From NCBI RefSeq assembly GCF_008831285.2, contig NC_045139.1, positions 12,932,704 to 12,996,703 of the forward strand: a DNA stretch of 64,000 nt, in the 5' to 3' direction. Shown here piece by piece: positions 60,487-64,000 of the stretch. Within the stretch, counting starts at the first letter, position 1, and every line of letters begins with the position of its first letter. The notes under the pieces are model-generated. The model did not search any database. It was given only the letters and a program-made list of their open reading frames with translations, and was not told the origin of the DNA. Made by a program: the position numbers and the translations under genes. The stretch comes from Nymphaea colorata (lineage: Eukaryota; Streptophyta; Magnoliopsida; Nymphaeales; Nymphaeaceae).

Positions 60487-61360
60487 TTATGTTGTTAAGC
60501 TTCGCCTAAGCCACGCGCTTAGGCATGGACTAGGCGACAGTCGACACCTGTCACCTAAGTCCATCACTTAGGCGATGGCTGTGATGCTGGCAGCTATGCT
60601 GGCACGTAGGCTGGACTCCATGAGGAAGGTATGTACTGATATTTATAAGTTGTTACAATGCACATTGTATGTTATATATACAATCTGTTATGTATATCAT
60701 ATGTACTGATTTGATACAATTTTTGTTCGAAATGAGTCAAATGAAATAGTCTATAAGGTACTACATAAAATGGATTTCAATTCATTACAGGATATACAGT
60801 TATATACAGCAGAATTCATATTTAGTTTTTCTATTGCAGTATTTTATCTAAAGAAACTGTAGTTTTAGAGTCATAATGTTTTAGGTATGTGTCTGGCATT
60901 GGATTCTGATAGGATCTGATCCTAAGAAATGCAAGCATTGTGTCCAGTATGTAAACAATAATGATGTGTCTTCTTTTCTGTATCAAACTAAGGCATCGCC
61001 TAGAACAGAACATAACTGTTTTCCAGTATGTATACAAGCTGGAAATGTACTCTTAGTCTGTCATGTAAACAAGAGCATAACAGTTTTTCATGTTTTACTT
61101 TTTGGCTTTTCTTACAAAGTGTAATCATTCAATTAGAACATAACAGAATAGTTTTTTATGTTACTTTTTGTACTACACATGTCTGTGTTAGTGGTGATAG
61201 GCGCACCTGGAATAGAAGCTTACAGTTCAGTCAGTAAGTACATAATTTTATTATGTAATAGTCAACACAACTAAAAAGATTAATAAAAGAAAATTGGTTG
61301 CCTTTCTTGCCTAGGCACACCTAAGCCCTAGGCTCTCGCCTAGGCGCCTTGACAACATAG
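60487..61360. mobile_element. Non-autonomous hAT-type element (874 bp)
   Basis: The left end ttatgttgttaagcttcgcctaag pairs with the inverse of the right end (ctatgttgtcaaggcgcctaggcg). The TSD gcaccagc is perfect at 60,479-60,486 and 61,361-61,368. The subterminal regions are rich in gcctaggcg-type words. The AT-rich core contains no transposase domain. It is inserted in intron 1 of the gamma-CA-like gene. Confidence 0.85.
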
Positions 61361-61429
61361 GCACCAGCACCTGCATCCCGCACCCATGTGACATAAATAT
61401 ATTTATATGCAGGTACGTATACACTGCAC

Positions 61430-61925
61430 AAGTTGAGTAGCTAAAGCTGTACTTTTATGAGTTTGGCTCATAGGTTACATAAGTCGAGTTCAGGTCAGTA
61501 ATTTAACTTAAGTAAATGAGTCAAATTTGAGTTACATGAGTTCAACTATTTTAAGCTTGAGTAAGCTTGTGCAATTACAAAGACATGTATGTGTATGTTA
61601 TTGTCACATTTTTAGCACTCAACTGCCCTTTGGTGTTAATGGTCTTCTCTTGGTACTTTCAGGGTTTATATACCAGTTTTAAATCTCATGTGCACCATTG
61701 TCTTTAAAAGGAAGCACTCACTTTTTTGTCCAGCTCGGTTAAGCTCGATTTATGATGTTGGCTCGCCTTGTAGTTCAACTCTAGCTGAGCTGGTGGAGTT
61801 TGAGTTTTCTTGAATGCGTTTGAATGCTTCTCGAGTTAGGCTTGAGCTTGACTCGAGCTTAAGCGGAGCTGGAGTCAAGCCCTTAAAAGTTGAGCAGGCG
61901 CAGCTTGGTTCGTGTTCACCCCTCA
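61430..61925. mobile_element. Relic related to the hAT at 31,187-53,225
   Basis: The right edge ttcgtgttcacccctca closely matches the right end of the large hAT (ttgtgttcacccccta-type end at 53,213-53,225). The region is dense in gctcgagct/gagctgg words. No left TIR or TSD was found, so it is a truncated non-autonomous copy. Confidence 0.6.
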
Positions 61926-62522
61926 GTGTGTGGTTGCATGCATATTCAATTTATGTCAACAAGGTTTGTTCATTATAGCAATTTGTTGTTTATAACTTTA
62001 TATGATTATTAATGTAAACTTTAGGACTTTAAGATTACACAGCATAAACTTAATTTTGATAATTTTTTTTTCCTTGTATCACAATATACCCACTTTTTTG
62101 CTCTGGACTTGTTTGACCTTCTGGTTTACGTCCAAAGTGTTTGGTCCATGTAGATAAGGCTTTGTGCTTTCTCTTTCCAGATGACAAAGCAGCTAAACTT
62201 ATGATCCATGGGTTCTTTTTCCATTTAGTTTTCTGATTTGGAGTTGTAATATTAATATCCATTTCAAAAGTGGCCTATGGGATGAATTGAAGTCATTGAA
62301 TTTCTGTGTCATGTAAATTCCAGTTTATTATGGCATACAATGTTCAACTTTTGTAGCCTAGCAACATCAACTCTGTATGCATCAAGCTATGTCACACGAG
62401 TACTTCTCCAAAGGAGGAGTACCCGTGTGGTACTGGTGCGACACCGGTACCGGTACAGGTATGGGGTTGGGTACGCCTGTGGTGCGCGTTGACCGTACCG
62501 GGTACGGTCAATGCACTAGAGG

Positions 62523-62924
62523 TCATTTTTGACCTTTTTTGGACACGGTCAATGATGGGAGCTTGTAGCAGTGCTTGTCCATGACGATAGATCCGCCCTC
62601 CTTGAGCAGGCGGAGTAACAGGACGGTTGAGTTAGATGAGGAAACGTTTGGGTAGTTCGTCGCCATGTACTTTGAAATCGCCGCCTTGCTCGAGCCGCTT
62701 GGCTCGTTGAGTGCTCTCACAGCTGCCATTATCATCTGCACAAATCGAAGGTACAAAGTGAAAAATTGTTATCAGGGCTTCCTGAATCATGGTTCTTCAC
62801 GGAGAAGAGCCCCAAAATTTTTGGGGTTTGCTTCCTCTACCTCAGGATACGAAGGGTTGCTTCGAGATGAGTCTGGACCGTCCATACTGGGAACCTTTTG
62901 TGGCTCCATCTCATTGTCCGCCAT
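62523..62924 (-). pseudogene. Captured linker-histone H1/HMGA-type globular-domain fragment
   Basis: On the minus strand, exon 1 is 62,924-62,841 (28 codons, MADNEMEPQKV to NPSYPE). A 105-bp intron (62,840-62,736) has gt...cag ends, and exon 2 is 62,735-62,523 (70 codons and TGA). The join falls inside YPE|MIMAAVRALNE, the first helix of the H1/H5 globular (H15) domain found in plant linker histones and HMGA/HMG-Y proteins. The domain continues GSSKAAISKYMATNYPNV, then LLLRLLKEGGSIVM and DKHCYKL. The usual basic or AT-hook tail is missing: coding runs into the transposon end after KLPSLTVSKKGQK and stops. It was probably captured as genomic DNA since the intron is kept. The frame is fully open, so a 98-residue chromatin-like peptide could still be made, but expression is unknown. 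Confidence 0.8.
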
Positions 62925-62951
62925 TGACGAGGCCTTGTAGGAAACAGATAA

Positions 62952-62954
<3 letters not shown>

Positions 62955-62991
<37 letters not shown>
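62955..62991. repeat. (GA)n microsatellite inside the Pack element
   Basis: About 18 GA repeats, 31 bp upstream of the captured ATG on the minus strand. It reads (TC)n in the presumed 5' UTR, a common plant leader feature. Confidence 0.95.
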
Positions 62992-62995
<4 letters not shown>

Positions 62996-64000
62996 AAGAC
63001 AGACACAGAGGGACCGAGAAGTGAGCGAGATGAGATTTTTGAAAAGGGTGCAGATGGTTCGATCAGACGGATGGGAGTGGACGTTGGTTGCCTGATCGGA
63101 GCGCGGGCACTTGGGTTTAAACGAGAACACAGATCGATGATGTGGCAAAGCTTTTTGGCCGCTTACACGTCCTTCTTGCGCTCTCTCTTTGCTCCTCTGC
63201 TCTATGTTATTTGGCGAATTGTGGGCGGTGATCTCGTGTGCCACGTCTCCCCTTGCAGCTTCACTTTATCTGGAAAGTAATATCATGCTTTCTCTTCTGC
63301 TAATAACTTTTCTGTTGAAAACTTTTACCTTCTTTTTGTCACTAATCTTCCCACATCAAATTCTTTCTCCCTTAGCTCACAATGGAACAAATGAACTTTT
63401 AATGCAGGTGATGTTTATTGTCGATTTCAGGAAGGGAAGGGAAGTAGTTCATCATAATTGTTTGTCGGTTGAGCGAGTGTGTCTCTGTATATTTGTTATT
63501 ATGTTTGTAATTTTTGATATATATATGTCCAAATATGTTATTCTGTTTAAAATTTTTTGACGTATATACATGTGTGTGTACGGCCGTACCCCCGTACCCA
63601 AGTTTTTTAAAAATGGTCCTTACCTGTACCCGTACCTATGTGACATAGGCATCAAGCAATACTGTTTACTGCATCTTCTACAATGTTGTTGGTGTCATTG
63701 TGAAATGTAATATAAACTATTGTTCACCTTTCGTAAGATGACTTTTGCCAACATTGCTGTTTTCCAATTATATTTTTATGTTAATGACTCAACAGCCAGT
63801 TTTTGGGTTTGTGTGGAGATCTCATTTGCTTGGAATCTGCACAAAATCTGCTGCTTTCATTCTTGACGCCAAAAATCTTCTCATTGGTCTGGTTTCTGGA
63901 AGTACACGTTGGCACCTTCTGGTATCAAAGGCATATGTATACATATCTCATGAAAGTGAATTAACATATTTTGCCTTGTACCGAGTCTCATATGTGGCTG

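Larger units (their letters stand above)
62387..63648. mobile_element. Gene-capturing TIR element (Pack-type, 1,262 bp)
   Basis: The left end ctatgtcacacgagtac pairs with the inverse of the right end (ctatgtcacataggtacgggtac). The TSD gcatcaag is at 62,379-62,386 and 63,649-63,656 (8 bp; the next base also matches, so 9 bp is possible). The subterminal regions are packed with ggtacc/ggtacg words in both orientations. An 8-bp TSD suggests hAT; a 9-bp reading would fit a Mutator-like element. The core is host-derived: an antisense two-exon H1/HMGA-type gene fragment (62,523-62,924) and its leader, including a (GA)n run. No transposase is encoded. Confidence 0.85.
56708..64000 (+). other. Intron 1 of the gamma-CA-like gene (runs off the window)
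   Basis: After the donor at 56,708 I can find no segment encoding the next conserved part of the protein (the beta-helix repeats following SSPTG) up to 64,000. Intron 1 is therefore at least 7.29 kb. It is T-rich at its start, as plant introns are, and contains the elements listed separately at 58,230, 60,487, 61,430 and 62,387. A short direct repeat of a ctgtttcttctgcatgactacat-type word lies near 58,022 and 58,116. Other stretches (57,000-58,229, 58,415-60,380, 63,657-64,000) hold nothing I recognise. Confidence 0.7.

Noticed and set aside
62789-63280. 163-codon plus-strand frame in the Pack element
   Set aside because: It is antisense to the captured H1-type exon 1 and leader and runs through the GA microsatellite.

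Overview
This is AT-rich, repeat-dense nuclear DNA of a flowering plant. The evidence is one exon of a plant mitochondrial gamma-carbonic-anhydrase-like gene, plant L1-type LINEs, plant hAT elements with 8-bp target duplications, and a giant Ogre/Tat-type Ty3 retrotransposon with a plant-mobile-domain-like extra ORF. The species cannot be named from the sequence. I see no rRNA, tRNA, CRISPR or bacterial operon.

Left part (1-26,000): mostly intergenic. It holds a decayed forward LINE (about 2.7-5.8 kb) with two internal tandem duplications, a 388-bp unit repeated three times (7,141-8,304), two successive forward LINE 3' tails (11.9-13.2 kb), one likely small host gene on the minus strand (14,876-15,238, with a TATA box upstream), short MITEs (19.7-20.5 kb) and a 650-bp direct duplication (21.4-22.7 kb).

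Middle part (26,050-54,890): a nest of insertions that can be read layer by layer. A minus-strand L1 LINE (3' end near 26 kb, 5' end near 54.9 kb) was split in ORF1 by a hAT transposon (31,187-53,225; TIR TAGGGGTGAACA, TSD ctttgatg/cttcgatg). The hAT transposase gene was itself split by a 16.3-kb Ogre/Tat retrotransposon (33,843-50,112; TSD gtgcc on both sides, LTRs of about 3.5 kb). Two further non-autonomous hAT elements of one family sit in the LINE (28,514-28,839 and 53,897-54,762), each with its own 8-bp TSD. All coding parts of the nest carry stops or frameshifts.

Right part (56,230-64,000): exon 1 of a mitochondrial gamma-CA-like (complex I) gene on the plus strand at 56,338-56,707. 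Its intron 1 appears to fill the rest of the window (at least 7.3 kb). The intron contains three TIR elements with 8-bp TSDs. The last (62,387-63,648) carries, in antisense, a two-exon fragment of a linker-histone H1/HMGA-type globular-domain gene. This gene-capturing element and the fully datable nest are the most interesting parts of the window.
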